A stretch of DNA of 64,000 nucleotides, taken from positions 1 through 64,000 of the forward strand of contig JADIYI010000002.1 of the NCBI GenBank assembly GCA_016705365.1. The letters are read 5' to 3'. This DNA is from Gammaproteobacteria bacterium (GTDB lineage Bacteria > Pseudomonadota > Gammaproteobacteria > Pseudomonadales > UBA5518). Under the pieces are notes generated by a model. It did no database searches, was not told the origin of the DNA, and saw only the letters and a program-made list of their open reading frames with translations. The translations under genes were made by a program, and so were the position numbers. Positions 9,214 to 17,735 of the stretch are shown piece by piece. Each line of letters opens with the position of its first letter. Within the stretch, counting starts at the first letter, position 1.

Positions 9214-9972
9214 GTGGCTGCAATATTCGTGAATGATGTCGTTGTCGGCGAAGGCGATGGTTTTGTCGACATCGTGGTCGAACTCACTGAATCCTCGTTA
9301 CAAAATGTTTCCGTCAACTATTCCACCTCCAACAGCACCGCGGTGGTATCCAACGGTGCCGACGCTACCGCTGTTTCGGGCAGCTTGAGCTTTCTTGCAG
9401 GCGAGACACTCAAAACCGTCCGGGTATTGCTCACGGACGATGGCACGGCGGAGCGATTCGAGCATTTTCGGTTCAACCTGTCGGCTCCCGTCAATGCCAC
9501 GCTGGCGGATGCCTCGGCAATGGTATCCATCGTTGACAACGACACGAGTGCGGTGCTGCCGGGGCTGTTCGTGCGCGATGTGGTGGTCGACGAGAAGGCC
9601 GGCACCGCGAGCTTCGTGGTGCTGCTGGGTGGGCCGGAGGGGCAGGCAAGCACCAATGTGATCACCGTCGATTACGTGACGGCCAACGACGGTGCGGTGG
9701 CGGGCAGCGATTACACGGCAGCGAGCGGCACGCTGACATTTGCACCGGGCGAGACGGTCAAGACGGTGGTGGTCGATATCACGGACGATGTGACGGCGGA
9801 GGGTATCGAGCGCTTTGCGCTGAACCTGGACAATGCCGGCAATGCGACGATCGTCGACGGGCAGGGGATCGCGGTGATCGCGGCCAACGATGCGGCGGCG
9901 GTGGCGGTGCCGCGCTTGTCGGTAGCTGACATGGTGGTCGGCGAGGTGATGGGTATCTCGACGTGGTGGTGA
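9214..9972 (+). CDS. Giant Calx-beta/RTX adhesin-like protein, 5' fragment (before frameshift)
   Basis: This is the N-terminal 252 residues of what should be a 1674-residue secreted protein. It holds two complete Calx-beta domains of alternating A and B type, ending around AANDAAAVAV, and the start of a third. GTG 9214 has GGGAGG (9203-9208) 5 bp upstream. The frame runs through VADMVVGE and then reads out of phase (VMGISTWW) to a stop. Later repeat copies read GCGAGAGTGATGGG where this one reads GCGAGGTGATGGG, so one A is missing between 9945 and 9946. This could be a real disabling mutation, slippage-based phase variation, or an indel error in a repetitive region. Confidence 0.8.
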   Translation: MAAIFVNDVVVGEGDGFVDIVVELTESSLQNVSVNYSTSNSTAVVSNGADATAVSGSLSFLAGETLKTVRVLLTDDGTAERFEHFRFNLSAPVNATLADASAMVSIVDNDTSAVLPGLFVRDVVVDEKAGTASFVVLLGGPEGQASTNVITVDYVTANDGAVAGSDYTAASGTLTFAPGETVKTVVVDITDDVTAEGIERFALNLDNAGNATIVDGQGIAVIAANDAAAVAVPRLSVADMVVGEVMGISTWW

Positions 9973-10232
9973 GCCTGAGTGCGCCGGGCACCCAGGTGGT
10001 GACGGTGAATTACACCACCTACAACAGCACCGCGGTGATATCGAACAGCGCCGATGCCACGGCGGTCTCGGGATCGCTGAGTTTCGCGGTGGGTGAGACG
10101 ACCAAGACGGTGCGCATGGCGATCACCGATGACAGTACGGCGGAGCGATTCGAGCACTTCGTCTTTACGCTGTCGGGTGCGAGCAATGCGACGCTGGCGG
10201 ATGCCTCGGCGATGGTATCCATTGTTGACGAC
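9541..10232 (+). repeat. Tandem repeat unit 1 (692 bp; carries the one-base deletion)
   Basis: This is the first of three head-to-tail copies beginning GACACGAGTGCGGTG. By eye it differs from unit 2 only by T at 9677 (Val instead of Ala) and by the missing A after 9945, which makes it 692 rather than 693 bp. Each unit encodes one B-type and one A-type Calx-beta domain. Confidence 0.9.
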
Positions 10233-13200
10233 GACACGAGTGCGGTGCTGCCGGGGCTGTTCGTGCGCGATGTGGTGGTCGACGAGAAGGCCGGCACCGC
10301 GAGCTTCGTGGTGCTGCTGGGTGGGCCGGAGGGGCAGGCAAGCACCAATGTGATCACCGTCGATTACGCGACGGCCAACGACGGTGCGGTGGCGGGCAGC
10401 GATTACACGGCAGCGAGCGGCACGCTGACATTTGCACCGGGCGAGACGGTCAAGACGGTGGTGGTCGATATCACGGACGATGTGACGGCGGAGGGTATCG
10501 AGCGCTTTGCGCTGAACCTGGACAATGCCGGCAATGCGACGATCGTCGACGGGCAGGGGATCGCGGTGATCGCGGCCAACGATGCGGCGGCGGTGGCGGT
10601 GCCGCGCTTGTCGGTAGCTGACATGGTGGTCGGCGAGAGTGATGGGTATCTCGACGTGGTGGTGAGCCTGAGTGCGCCGGGCACCCAGGTGGTGACGGTG
10701 AATTACACCACCTACAACAGCACCGCGGTGATATCGAACAGCGCCGATGCCACGGCGGTCTCGGGATCGCTGAGTTTCGCGGTGGGTGAGACGACCAAGA
10801 CGGTGCGCATGGCGATCACCGATGACAGTACGGCGGAGCGATTCGAGCACTTCGTCTTTACGCTGTCGGGTGCGAGCAATGCGACGCTGGCGGATGCCTC
10901 GGCGATGGTATCCATTGTTGACGACGACACGAGTGCGGTGCTGCCGGGGCTGTTCGTGCGCGATGTGGTGGTCGACGAGAAGGCCGGCACCGCGAGCTTC
11001 GTGGTGCTGCTGGGTGGGCCGGAGGGGCAGGCAAGCACCAATGTGATCACCGTCGATTACGCGACGGCCAACGACGGTGCGGTGGCGGGCAGCGATTACA
11101 CGGCAGCGAGCGGCACGCTGACATTTGCACCGGGCGAGACGGTCAAGACGGTGGTGGTCGATATCACGGACGATGTGACGGCGGAGGGTATCGAGCGCTT
11201 TGCGCTGAACCTGGACAATGCCGGCAATGCGACGATCGTCGACGGGCAGGGGATCGCGGTGATCGCGGCCAACGATGCGGCGGCGGTGGCGGTGCCGCGC
11301 TTGTCGGTAGCTGACATGGTGGTCGGCGAGAGTGATGGGTATCTCGACGTGGTGGTGAGCCTGAGTGCGCCGGGCACCCAGGTGGTGACGGTGAATTACA
11401 CCACCTACAACAGCACCGCGGTGATATCGAACAGCGCCGATGCCACGGCGGTCTCGGGATCGCTGAGTTTCGCGGTGGGTGAGACGACCAAGACGGTGCG
11501 CATGGCGATCACCGATGACAGTACGGCGGAGCGATTCGAGCACTTCGTCTTTACGCTGTCGGGTGCGAGCAATGCGACGCTGGCGGATGCCTCGGCGATG
11601 GTATCCATTGTCGATGACGATACACCGGTCCTGCTTCCTGACGTGTACATACGCGATGCGGTGGTCGATGAGCAGGCCGGAACCGCCAGCTTCGTGGTGA
11701 CGCTCGGCACCACGGAAGGTGAGGCCAGCATCGATATCGTGACGGTGGATTTTGCCACCGCGGATGGCAGCGCGACGGCGGGCAGCGATTATGCGGCGAA
11801 CACCGGCACCTTGATATTCGCACCCGGAGAAACCACCAAGACCATCGTCGTCGATATCAACGATGATGGCGCGACCGAAGGAGGCGAGCGCCTCAACCTG
11901 GTATTGTCGAATCCCGACAATGCGGTTCTGATCGACCCCAATGCGGTCGCGGTGATCGGCAGCAGTGATGCGGCGACAGTCGCGGTGCCGTTGCTGTCGG
12001 TTGCCAATTTTCAGGTCAGCGAAGCTGACGGTTTCATGGATGTCGTGGTGAGCCTGAGCGCGCCGGGGACCCAGGCGGTGACGGTGAATTACACCACCTA
12101 CAACGGCACCGCGGTGATATCGAACAGCGCGGATGCCACGGCGGTTTCGGGCTCACTCAGTTTCGCGAGCGGCGAGACCACCAGGACGGTACGTATCGCG
12201 ATCTCCGACGACAACGTGCAGGAGAGCCTGGAGAGCTTCACCTTCACCCTCGGTTCGCCGACCAACGCAAGCCTTGGCAACAGTACGGCGACCATATCCA
12301 TAGTCGATGACGATACACCCGGTGTCGAGGTGTTCAGCTACGGGATCAGCGATGACGTCTACACGATCGATGCCACCAGTGACGTGATTGTCGAAAACCC
12401 GGGTGGTGGTGTCGACCTGGTGAGGTCCTCGATCACGTATACCCTTGGCAGCGAACTCGAAAACCTGACGCTGACCGGCTTGCTCGCGATCAACGGTACG
12501 GGAAATGCGCTGGACAATGAGATTGTCGGCAACGAGGCAGCGAACCGCTTGCAGGGCCTGGCCGGGAACGACTGGCTCGATGGTGGGGAGGGCGCCGATA
12601 CCCTGGAAGGCGGTACCGGCGATGATACCTTCGTGGTCGACAACGCCGGCGATGTGGTCAGCGAGCTGATTGACTCGGGCATTGATCTGGTGCGCTCCAG
12701 CCGCAGTTACAACCTGGGCGATAACGTCGAGAATCTGCTGCTCACCGGCAGCGCGAATATCAGCGGCACCGGCAATTCTCTCGCCAACTTGATCACCGGC
12801 AACAGCGGCGCCAACACGCTCAATGGCGGCAACGGGGACGATACGCTGGACGGTGGCGCCGGCGCCGACCAGCTGGTTGGCGGGCGCGGATCCGATGTTT
12901 ACCTCGTGACGGCCGGTGATGTCGTGGTCGAACTCGAGTTGCAGGGCATCGATACGGTGCGCAGCAGCGTGTCATGGACGCTGGATGCCAACGTCGAGGT
13001 GCTCGAGCTGATCGGAGATGCGGCCTCGAGCGCTACCGGCAATGATGGTGCCAACACGCTGGTCGGCAACAGTGCCGGCAATCTTCTCACCGGTGGCAAG
13101 GGCTATGACACGCTGGACGGCGGCCTTGGCGTCGATACGCTGGTTGGAGGCCTGGGCTACGACAGCTACGTGGTCACCGCGGGCGATGTGGTCGTGGAAC

Positions 13201-14237
13201 TCGCCAACCAGGGCTACGACAAGATCTACAGCGAAATCAGCTGGTCGCTCGAGGCCAATATCGAGAAGCTGTTTCTGACGGGCTCCGCCAACGTGAATGG
13301 TACCGGCAACGAACTGAACAACCAGCTTTTTGGCAACAGTGGCAACAACAGTCTGGCGGGTGGTGCCGGCAATGATACGTTGACCGGCGGCCTCGGCATC
13401 GACACCTTGTCTGGTGGGCTTGGCAACGATACCTATTTCGTGGACGTCGGCGATGTGCTGCTCGAGAGCGCGGGCGCAGGTGTCGATGTGGTGAAGAGCG
13501 CGGCCGACTGGACGCTCGGCGTCGAGTTCGAGAATCTCCGCCTGATCGGCACCGCCTCGGTGCAGGCGACCGGCAATGCAGTCGCCAATACCATCAACGG
13601 CAACGTGGGTGACAACCTGATCGCGGGCGCCGGTGGCAATGACCTGCTGCGCGGTGCCGCCGGCAACGACACGATGGACGGGGGCGATGGCAATGACACC
13701 GTGTATGGAGGGGCAGGCGATGACAGCATGCTCGGTGGCGAAGGCGACGACAGTATCGGCGGCGGCAATGGCGCTGACGCGCTGCAGGGCGGCGCCGGCA
13801 ACGACACGCTGGTCGGTGGCGACGGCTTTGATTTTCTGGGCGGTGGTGCGGGGATCGACGTGCTCAAGGGCGGGCGTGGCGCTGACACGCTGGCCGGCAA
13901 TGATGGCGCGGATGTTTTTGTTTTCGATACCGCGCTCTCGGTCAATAACATCGACACGATCACCGATTTCGTATCGGGTCAGGATCTGCTGCGGCTCGAT
14001 GATGATGTATTCACTGCGTTGAGCGCGGGCGTGGCGCTCGGTGCCGCGCAGTTGCTGGTCGCGGCCGGCGCGACCAGCGCCCACGATGCCGACGACCGGA
14101 TCATCTATAACACCGCCAGCGGCGCGTTGTACTACGACGCAGACGGAGCGGGGGGGACAGCGGCCGTGCAGTTTGCGCAGTTGGGCACGGGAACGCACCC
14201 GGGCTTGACTGCGGAGGATTTCCTTGTCGTTGCCTGA
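9963..14237 (+). CDS. Giant Calx-beta/RTX adhesin-like protein, 3' fragment (after frameshift)
   Basis: This open frame (about 1424 codons) continues the protein that starts at 9214 once one missing base is restored. Its GTG 9963 is probably not a true start. It holds the remaining Calx-beta domains (nine in total with the 5' part), three of them in nearly identical 231-residue A+B pairs. Then follow about five units of the form DVVxExxxxGxDxVxSS...GTGN, interleaved with GGxGxDxL RTX repeats. The C-terminal secretion module (FVFDTALSVNNIDTITDF onward) matches that of the RTX protein at 2374-4038. Calx-beta and RTX modules bind calcium; a surface or matrix adhesin exported by a type I system is the likely role. 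No exporter lies nearby. Confidence 0.82.
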   Translation: MVVSLSAPGTQVVTVNYTTYNSTAVISNSADATAVSGSLSFAVGETTKTVRMAITDDSTAERFEHFVFTLSGASNATLADASAMVSIVDDDTSAVLPGLFVRDVVVDEKAGTASFVVLLGGPEGQASTNVITVDYATANDGAVAGSDYTAASGTLTFAPGETVKTVVVDITDDVTAEGIERFALNLDNAGNATIVDGQGIAVIAANDAAAVAVPRLSVADMVVGESDGYLDVVVSLSAPGTQVVTVNYTTYNSTAVISNSADATAVSGSLSFAVGETTKTVRMAITDDSTAERFEHFVFTLSGASNATLADASAMVSIVDDDTSAVLPGLFVRDVVVDEKAGTASFVVLLGGPEGQASTNVITVDYATANDGAVAGSDYTAASGTLTFAPGETVKTVVVDITDDVTAEGIERFALNLDNAGNATIVDGQGIAVIAANDAAAVAVPRLSVADMVVGESDGYLDVVVSLSAPGTQVVTVNYTTYNSTAVISNSADATAVSGSLSFAVGETTKTVRMAITDDSTAERFEHFVFTLSGASNATLADASAMVSIVDDDTPVLLPDVYIRDAVVDEQAGTASFVVTLGTTEGEASIDIVTVDFATADGSATAGSDYAANTGTLIFAPGETTKTIVVDINDDGATEGGERLNLVLSNPDNAVLIDPNAVAVIGSSDAATVAVPLLSVANFQVSEADGFMDVVVSLSAPGTQAVTVNYTTYNGTAVISNSADATAVSGSLSFASGETTRTVRIAISDDNVQESLESFTFTLGSPTNASLGNSTATISIVDDDTPGVEVFSYGISDDVYTIDATSDVIVENPGGGVDLVRSSITYTLGSELENLTLTGLLAINGTGNALDNEIVGNEAANRLQGLAGNDWLDGGEGADTLEGGTGDDTFVVDNAGDVVSELIDSGIDLVRSSRSYNLGDNVENLLLTGSANISGTGNSLANLITGNSGANTLNGGNGDDTLDGGAGADQLVGGRGSDVYLVTAGDVVVELELQGIDTVRSSVSWTLDANVEVLELIGDAASSATGNDGANTLVGNSAGNLLTGGKGYDTLDGGLGVDTLVGGLGYDSYVVTAGDVVVELANQGYDKIYSEISWSLEANIEKLFLTGSANVNGTGNELNNQLFGNSGNNSLAGGAGNDTLTGGLGIDTLSGGLGNDTYFVDVGDVLLESAGAGVDVVKSAADWTLGVEFENLRLIGTASVQATGNAVANTINGNVGDNLIAGAGGNDLLRGAAGNDTMDGGDGNDTVYGGAGDDSMLGGEGDDSIGGGNGADALQGGAGNDTLVGGDGFDFLGGGAGIDVLKGGRGADTLAGNDGADVFVFDTALSVNNIDTITDFVSGQDLLRLDDDVFTALSAGVALGAAQLLVAAGATSAHDADDRIIYNTASGALYYDADGAGGTAAVQFAQLGTGTHPGLTAEDFLVVA
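10233..10925 (+). repeat. Tandem repeat unit 2 (693 bp)
   Basis: This second copy is in frame (693 bp, 231 codons) and looks identical to unit 3 over the whole shared length. Such lack of synonymous change means very recent duplication or ongoing gene conversion. Confidence 0.92.
10926..11611 (+). repeat. Tandem repeat unit 3 (identity ends at 11611)
   Basis: This third copy stays identical to unit 2 until 11611. It then diverges (GTCGATGACGATACACC against GTTGACGACGACACGAG). Older, diverged Calx-beta domains follow up to about 12320. Confidence 0.9.
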
Positions 14238-14292
14238 AGCTCGGGTCGCCCGATCGCTCGACAGCCGCGCGTCGGCGGACTGTGCGCTCGGG

Positions 14293-15174
14293 TCATAGCG
14301 TCTCGCGACAGAGCTCCATCCAGCGTGCGATGCCGGCGCTGCGGTATTTCCTTTGGTGCAGGATGAAATAGAAGCGACGGCTGAAATCACGCCCCGGGAC
14401 CGACAGCGGCACCAGGCTGCCGCGCCGGAAGGCCTCGACGAGAGTTGCCCGTGACAGGCAGCCGATGCCGATACCGCTCTCGACCGCGCGTTTGATGGCT
14501 TCCGTGTGCTGCAATTCGAACAGCACGTTCAGGCGCGGCAGCAACCCGTGCATCGCGCGGTCGAAAGTCTGGCGCGTACCCGAGCCCGGTTCGCGCAGGA
14601 TCCACCGTGCCCCCAGCAATTGACGTTCGCCCAGCCGGGGTTTTTTTGCCAGCGGGTGGTCGGGCGCGCAGAACACCACCAGTTCATCGTCGCGCCAGGG
14701 AATGACTTCGAGTTCGGGATGGCGGATCTCGCCCTCGATCAGCCCGATATCGAGCTCGAAGCGTGCCACCTTGGCGACGATACTGGCGGTGTTGGCCACA
14801 TCCAGGGTGATCTGTGTATTCGGGTGAGCTGCCATGTAGCGCGTCATGACCGGCACGGCAAGGTAGTTGCCGATGCTGAGCGTGGCGCCCACGCGGAGCG
14901 AACCCGCCTCGCCCCGGTGTCCAAAGGATTGCTCCAGTTCGCGGGCTCGAACCAGCAGCTCCTCGGCTGCCGGCAGCAGCCTGCGACCCGATTCATTCAG
15001 TTGCAGGCGCTTGCCGATGCGGTCGAACAGTTGCAGCTCGAACTGGCGTTCGAGCTCCGCAAGGGCGCCGCTGGCGGCCGATTGCGACAGCGACAGGCTG
15101 GCGGCGGCGCGCCCCAGGTTTTCCTGGCGCGCGGTCGCGACAAATATCTCGAGCTGGCGCAGGGTGTATCTCAT
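14293..15174 (-). CDS. finR: LysR-family regulator, FinR-like
   Basis: This is a 293-residue LysR-type regulator. The N-terminal winged helix-turn-helix (LRQLEIFVATARQENLGRAA then LSLSQSAASGALAELE) is followed by a substrate-binding domain with the VGATLSIGNYLAVPVM strand that opens effector domains of CysB-like members. It is divergent from fpr, the same arrangement as finR-fpr in Pseudomonas, where FinR activates the ferredoxin-NADP reductase gene under superoxide stress. The name rests on family plus context. The effector is unknown. Confidence 0.85.
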   Translation of the reverse strand: MRYTLRQLEIFVATARQENLGRAAASLSLSQSAASGALAELERQFELQLFDRIGKRLQLNESGRRLLPAAEELLVRARELEQSFGHRGEAGSLRVGATLSIGNYLAVPVMTRYMAAHPNTQITLDVANTASIVAKVARFELDIGLIEGEIRHPELEVIPWRDDELVVFCAPDHPLAKKPRLGERQLLGARWILREPGSGTRQTFDRAMHGLLPRLNVLFELQHTEAIKRAVESGIGIGCLSRATLVEAFRRGSLVPLSVPGRDFSRRFYFILHQRKYRSAGIARWMELCRETL

Positions 15175-15184
15175 TATCTGTAAA

Positions 15185-15203
15185 TCAGAATAAATATATC
15201 TGA
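15185..15203. promoter_or_regulatory. Putative LysR-type operator in the finR-fpr intergenic region
   Basis: TCAGA (15185-15189), nine bases, then TCTGA (15199-15203) form a perfect interrupted dyad. It lies just upstream of finR within a locally AT-rich stretch (15175-15240), as expected of a LysR box serving both divergent genes. A second, partial dyad (CTG-N5-CAG) overlaps its left arm. The assignment is by pattern and position only. Confidence 0.5.
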
Positions 15204-15293
15204 ATAAACCATTTTACCGATATCAACACAAGACCTTAAAGTGCCTCCCCGGTGATGGCCCGCGCAGTGTGGGTCCGCTGCGAGGAGTTCCAG

Positions 15294-16067
15294 ATGAGTA
15301 ATCTGAATGTCGAAACGGTTACCGGTGTGCGGCACTGGAACGATACGCTGTTCAGCTTCAGGACCACCCGCGACAGCGGCTTCCGCTTCCGCAACGGTCA
15401 CTTCACGATGATCGGCCTCGAGGTCGACGAGCGGCCGCTGTTGCGTGCCTACAGCATCGTCAGCGCAAACCACGAAGAGGAACTCGAGTTCTTCAGTATC
15501 AAGGTGCCCGACGGGCCGCTCACCTCGCGGCTGCAGCACCTGCGCGAAGGTGACCGGGTGCTGGTGAGCCGCAAGCCTACCGGAACGCTGCTGCTGGACC
15601 ATCTGCTGCCAGGGCGCAATCTTTACCTGCTCAGCACGGGTACCGGACTCGCTCCGTTTCTCAGCATCGTCAAGGATCCCGAGACCTACGAGCGTTTCGA
15701 GCGGGTGATACTCACCCATGGCGTCCGCCATGTTTCGGAACTGGCCTATGTTGAACAACTCACGACGGAGCTGCCGGCGAATGAATTTTTTGGTGATGAA
15801 GTCCGCCGCAAGCTGCTGTATTACCCGACTGTGACCCGCGAGCCCTTCCGCAACCAGGGACGCCTGAGCGATCTGATCGCCAGCGGCAAGCTGTTCGATG
15901 ACCTGGGTTTGCCCGCGCCGGCGCTCGCGGACGATCGCTTCATGCTCTGCGGCAGCCCGGCGATGCTGCGCGATCTGTGCACGATTCTCGATGCAAGCGG
16001 TTTCCGGGAATCTCGCCATGGCGAGAGCGCCCATTACGTGATCGAGCGTGCTTTTGTCGAAAAATAG
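15294..16067 (+). CDS. fpr: Ferredoxin--NADP(+) reductase
   Basis: This FAD enzyme moves electrons between NADPH and ferredoxin or flavodoxin, supplying Fe-S repair and the oxidative stress response. At 257 residues it matches the ~258-residue proteobacterial FprA type. Visible are the FAD motif RAYSIVSA (RxYS), the NADP site STGTGLAPFLSIVKD, the CGSPAM segment and the C-terminal VIERAFVEK end typical of this subfamily. ATG 15294 is preceded by GAGGAG (15282-15287) at 6 bp. It is divergent from the FinR-like regulator. Confidence 0.95.
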   Translation: MSNLNVETVTGVRHWNDTLFSFRTTRDSGFRFRNGHFTMIGLEVDERPLLRAYSIVSANHEEELEFFSIKVPDGPLTSRLQHLREGDRVLVSRKPTGTLLLDHLLPGRNLYLLSTGTGLAPFLSIVKDPETYERFERVILTHGVRHVSELAYVEQLTTELPANEFFGDEVRRKLLYYPTVTREPFRNQGRLSDLIASGKLFDDLGLPAPALADDRFMLCGSPAMLRDLCTILDASGFRESRHGESAHYVIERAFVEK

Positions 16068-16147
16068 CTCTTGCATCTGCCAGCAGGCATAATCGCTCCC
16101 GGCGCGTTGCGCCATATCGATGAAACATTCGAAGGAGCATTGCCCGC

Positions 16148-17404
16148 ATGGATTGGTTGCTTGCCGCACTGGCGCTGTTCAACCTGGGATCGATGTACAC
16201 CGTGTTCGTGCCGCGCGGCGTGCCGCGTAAAGCGATCCCGTGGGTACTGTACGGGTTTGCGGTGCTGGCGACGGAACTCGCGTGGATCTGGTTGCCGCTG
16301 CAGATTGGCTTGGCGTGGCTGCTGGTTCTCGGCGGCGCGCTCGACAGCGGGCTCGGCGAGCTGGCGTTGCTGGTACTGCTGCTGAGCTGGCCCGGGCTCG
16401 CCTGGAGCATCCGGCTCTCGCTGCTGGCGAAGGAGCCGGTCGAGAACGCGTTGCAGGCGGGACTCGGAGAGGATTATCGCGCTGCGGTTCCACTGGAGAT
16501 GCGTGGCAACTTTCGCGATACCGTGGGTTTTCGTGACTGGTGCAGGCCGTTTTCGAGCAAGCGCGCCGATGTCGAGGTGATTCGCAATATTGCCTACGGT
16601 CCGACAGGTGTGCGCCAGAAGCTCGATATCTATCGCCCGCGGGTGCTGCCGCCCGCAGGCTGCCCGGTGCTGCTGCAGATCCACGGCGGTGCGTTCATGA
16701 TCGGTGACAAGGCACAGCAGGCGTTGCCACTGATGTATGCGATGGCCAGCCGCGGCTGGATCTGTGTGTCGATCAACTACCGCCTCAGTCCCAGCGTCGG
16801 GTTTCCTGTGCATCTCGAGGATTGCAAACGGGCGTTATGCTGGATTCGCACCCATGGGCGTGAATATGGCATGAACCCGGATTTTGTCGCGGTGACGGGC
16901 GGCTCTGCCGGTGGACACCTGGCGGCGCTGATGGCGCTTACCGCGAATCGGGTCGAACTGCAGCGCGAGTTTCCACAGGTCGACACCACGGTGCAGGCGT
17001 GTGTGCCGTGTTACGGGCTCTACGATGTGCTGACCCGGCACGAGCAGCATCCCAATCCGCAGATGGTGATCGATTTCCTGCGCGATCGCGTGCTGCACCA
17101 GACGCCGGAGGAAAATCCTGCCTTGTGGGACCTGGCATCGCCGGTGGCACAGATCCACGAGGACGCGCCGCCGTTCATGATCGTGCACGGCGCGATCGAC
17201 AGCATCATTCCGGTCGGCGACGCGCGCATCTTCACCCAGCGCCTGCGGCGCACTTCGCGCAGTCCCGCGGTGTTTCTCGAATTGCGCGGCGCCGAGCATG
17301 GCTTCGACAACCTGCACTCCGCGCGTACCGAATACACGCTCGACGGGGTACACCGCTTCCTCGAGTGGACGCGTGCCAATCCCACGTCGCCCCACGCGGG
17401 CTGA
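16148..17404 (+). CDS. Membrane-anchored alpha/beta-hydrolase (HSL-type esterase/lipase)
   Basis: This is a 418-residue protein. Residues 1-90 hold about three hydrophobic membrane segments. The rest is an alpha/beta-hydrolase of the hormone-sensitive-lipase family with the oxyanion motif HGGAF (179-183), the nucleophile elbow GGSAGG (Ser253), an acid in HGAIDSIIP and the catalytic His in GAEHGFDN. It likely cleaves a short- or medium-chain ester at the inner membrane; the substrate is unknown. GGAG lies upstream of ATG 16148. It stands alone after fpr and is convergent with the mla operon. Confidence 0.88.
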   Translation: MDWLLAALALFNLGSMYTVFVPRGVPRKAIPWVLYGFAVLATELAWIWLPLQIGLAWLLVLGGALDSGLGELALLVLLLSWPGLAWSIRLSLLAKEPVENALQAGLGEDYRAAVPLEMRGNFRDTVGFRDWCRPFSSKRADVEVIRNIAYGPTGVRQKLDIYRPRVLPPAGCPVLLQIHGGAFMIGDKAQQALPLMYAMASRGWICVSINYRLSPSVGFPVHLEDCKRALCWIRTHGREYGMNPDFVAVTGGSAGGHLAALMALTANRVELQREFPQVDTTVQACVPCYGLYDVLTRHEQHPNPQMVIDFLRDRVLHQTPEENPALWDLASPVAQIHEDAPPFMIVHGAIDSIIPVGDARIFTQRLRRTSRSPAVFLELRGAEHGFDNLHSARTEYTLDGVHRFLEWTRANPTSPHAG

Positions 17405-17453
17405 GGGCATCTGCGGATGGAGTCTGTCTGCCGTCGCGTACGCTTCGTCGTGA

Positions 17454-17735
17454 TCAGGGCTGGAGTTGTTCGGAGACCGAATACATCTGCGCCAGGTTGA
17501 GCATACCCGGGGGCAGATTCGCGAAGCTGATACGACGTCCCGCGGCGATGGCTCCGCGCTTCAACTCCAGCGCAAATGCGATCGCGGCAGAGTCGATTTC
17601 GACTACCGCGGCAAAGTCCACGATCTCGATGTCCTTGTCGCAGGCGCGCCGGACCTCGGCCAGCAGTGCCGGTACGGTGTCCATGTTCAGTGCGCCATCG
17701 AGCAACAGGCGGCCGCCTTCGCTGCGCAGACTCAT
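17454..17735 (-). CDS. mlaB: MlaB, STAS-domain subunit of the phospholipid transport ABC complex
   Basis: This 93-residue cytoplasmic STAS protein binds the MlaF ATPase and stabilises the MlaFEDB complex. The STAS signature appears as DFAAVVEIDSAAIAFALELK, including a Ser at the usual loop position. It is the last gene of mlaFEDCB. Its ATG overlaps the mlaC stop by 4 bp (ATGA), so translation is coupled. Confidence 0.88.
   Translation of the reverse strand: MSLRSEGGRLLLDGALNMDTVPALLAEVRRACDKDIEIVDFAAVVEIDSAAIAFALELKRGAIAAGRRISFANLPPGMLNLAQMYSVSEQLQP

Noticed and set aside
9963..9965. GTG as a genuine start of the 3' adhesin fragment
   Set aside because: It lies inside a conserved Calx-beta domain with no ribosome site; the fragment exists only because of the frameshift.
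9711..11543. 610-codon open frame on the minus strand across the tandem repeats
   Set aside because: It is the antisense shadow of the repeat-rich Calx-beta gene; the protein is His/Arg-rich repeats with no domain, and its repeats only mirror the plus-strand array.
9541..11611. CRISPR array
   Set aside because: Repeats are 693 bp, coding and in frame, with no spacers.
14241..14253. Terminator after the adhesin gene
   Set aside because: TCGGG-TCG-CCCGA is only a 5-bp stem and no T tract follows.
12972..14390. 472-codon minus-strand frame
   Set aside because: It is antisense to the RTX repeats; composition is that of a GC-rich shadow, and it overlaps both the adhesin and the LysR gene.
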